From an uncultured Mucispirillum sp. (lineage in GTDB: Bacteria > Chrysiogenota > Deferribacteres > Deferribacterales > Mucispirillaceae), in assembly GCA_910586745.1 (NCBI GenBank), contig CAJUJZ010000134.1, positions 1 to 6,000 on the forward strand: a DNA stretch of 6,000 nt. Direction: 5' to 3'. The position numbers were made by a program, and so were the translations under genes. Each line of letters begins with the position of its first letter. Within the stretch, counting starts at the first letter, position 1. Shown in pieces: positions 5,177-6,000 of this stretch. Under the pieces are notes generated by a model. The model worked only from the letters and a program-made list of their open reading frames with translations, made no database searches and had not been told where the DNA came from.

Positions 5177-5896
5177 ATGACACTTCTTAAAATATTAAAA
5201 AGAGAGAAAGATACTAGATATACTAATGGTATATATAAGCGAGTACAGGTGTTATTTACACATAATTCTAATAGAATAGAGGGTAATCAGTTAACATTAG
5301 AACAGACTAGAAGTATTTTTGAGTATAACACAATAGATATATCATCTAATATATTAAATATTAATGATATTATAGAAACATCTAACCATTTCCAATGTAT
5401 AGATTATATTATTGATGCAGCCAATAAAAAGCTGACAGAAAGTATTATCAAAAAACTTCATAAAATATTATATACTGGCATAAACTTACAAAACAGAGAA
5501 TGGTTTAAAATAGGTGAATATAAGAAACTGCCAAATACTATATCTGATATTGAAACTACAACTCCAGAAGATACTCCAAAAGCTGTTAAAAATTTACTTT
5601 TGCAGTATAATAATAAAAAAATTATATCCATAAATGATATTATTGATTTTCATGTAAGCTTTGAAAGAATACACCCTTTCCAAGATGGGAATGGAAGAGT
5701 AGGTAGATTAATAATGTTTAAAGAATGTTTAAAACATAATATTGTACCATTTATTATAGAAGATGAATTGAAGCAGTATTATTATCGTGGATTAAGAGAA
5801 TATAAAAAAGAAAAAGGATATCTAGTAGAAACATGTCTTGCAGCTCAAGATAAATTTAAAAAATATTTAGATTATTTTGAAATTTCGGCACTGTAA
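5177..5896 (+). CDS. Fic family protein with N-terminal inhibitory motif (probable AMP transferase)
   Basis: Fic domains usually transfer AMP from ATP to a hydroxyl of a target protein. The complete active-site motif is HPFQDGNGRVGR at residues 166-177, with catalytic His166, metal-binding Asp170 and phosphate-binding Arg174 and Arg177. Upstream, SNRIEGN at 31-37 matches the S/T-x-x-x-E-G/N inhibitory helix, so Glu35 should block productive ATP binding (class II, inhibition in cis). The stretch WFKIGEYKKLPNTI (109-122) fits the target-docking flap. The 239-residue product is soluble and lacks the C-terminal winged helix found in many longer class II Fic proteins. GAGG (5169-5172) is four bases before the ATG, and an in-frame TGA at 5168-5170 excludes a longer start. 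No antitoxin gene lies immediately upstream, as expected when inhibition is built in. The target is unknown. Confidence 0.93.
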   Translation: MTLLKILKREKDTRYTNGIYKRVQVLFTHNSNRIEGNQLTLEQTRSIFEYNTIDISSNILNINDIIETSNHFQCIDYIIDAANKKLTESIIKKLHKILYTGINLQNREWFKIGEYKKLPNTISDIETTTPEDTPKAVKNLLLQYNNKKIISINDIIDFHVSFERIHPFQDGNGRVGRLIMFKECLKHNIVPFIIEDELKQYYYRGLREYKKEKGYLVETCLAAQDKFKKYLDYFEISAL

Positions 5897-5902
5897 AAAA
5901 TT

Positions 5903-5931
5903 TTGTGTAATCAAAAAAACTATGTTATAAA
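5903..5931 (+). promoter_or_regulatory. Candidate promoter for the gene starting at 5951
   Basis: TTGTGT (5903-5908), 17 bases and TATAAA (5926-5931) preceded by TGT (5923-5925) resemble an extended -10 promoter. The transcript would start only about 13 bases before the ATG, an unusually short leader, so read-through from fic is an equally good explanation. No terminator is visible after fic. Confidence 0.28.
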
Positions 5932-5950
5932 AAAGCATAAGGAGAGTTAC

Positions 5951-6000
5951 ATGAAATTTGAAGAACAGTTAAAACAGTTTAAAGAAAGTCTAAATTTTCC
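5951..6000 (+). CDS. Start of an unidentified gene (partial, runs off the window)
   Basis: ATG 5951 follows a good Shine-Dalgarno, AAGGAGAG (5939-5946), and reads MKFEEQLKQFKESLNFP to the window edge. The 17 visible residues form a charged, probably helical N-terminus with no signal peptide. That is too little for a functional call. It lies 54 bases after fic on the same strand and may share its transcript. Confidence 0.75.
   Translation, partial: MKFEEQLKQFKESLNF

Overview
The window is strongly AT-rich bacterial DNA with every recognisable gene on the + strand. It combines a C5-pathway heme gene (hemL), an AtpZ-AtpI-AtpB cluster and an AtpE proteolipid with a signal-like leader. This suggests an AT-rich Gram-negative anaerobe or microaerophile. 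A Deferribacterota-type genome such as Mucispirillum would fit, but that is an impression from protein character and gene order, not a tested assignment.

Layout. Positions 1-549 hold the 3' end of a helical protein gene that enters from the left; its reading frame is open from base 1. hemL (658-1923) follows after about 110 bases and is separated by one base from an atpZ-like gene (1925-2203). A 104-base gap with two AGTGT/ACACTTG inverted repeats precedes atpI (2308-2682), which overlaps atpB (true start 2666, end 3337). Between atpB and atpE lies a 609-base non-coding region. It is dominated by a tandem 249-base-period duplication, and each copy contains two related palindromic units. atpE (3947-4246) follows with a strong Shine-Dalgarno sequence, its own candidate promoter and a clear intrinsic terminator at 4278-4306.

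Downstream the character changes. Positions 4326-5055 are a decayed flavodoxin-fold NAD(P)H/FMN reductase gene with several stops, a frameshift and an inserted AT-rich stretch. An AT-rich promoter region leads to an intact, autoinhibited-type Fic protein (5177-5896), and a new gene begins at 5951 and leaves the window.

How the genes work together. AtpB (subunit a) and AtpE (c-ring) form the proton path of the F0 motor, and AtpI/AtpZ are small membrane accessory proteins linked to c-ring assembly or ion supply. hemL supplies 5-aminolevulinate for tetrapyrroles. Its one-base spacing to atpZ suggests co-transcription of heme and ATP synthase genes. No other F0 or F1 gene is present: atpF does not follow atpE, so the remaining subunits must be encoded elsewhere. 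The most unusual element is the palindromic repeat array splitting atpB from atpE, where it could affect the relative amounts of subunits a and c.
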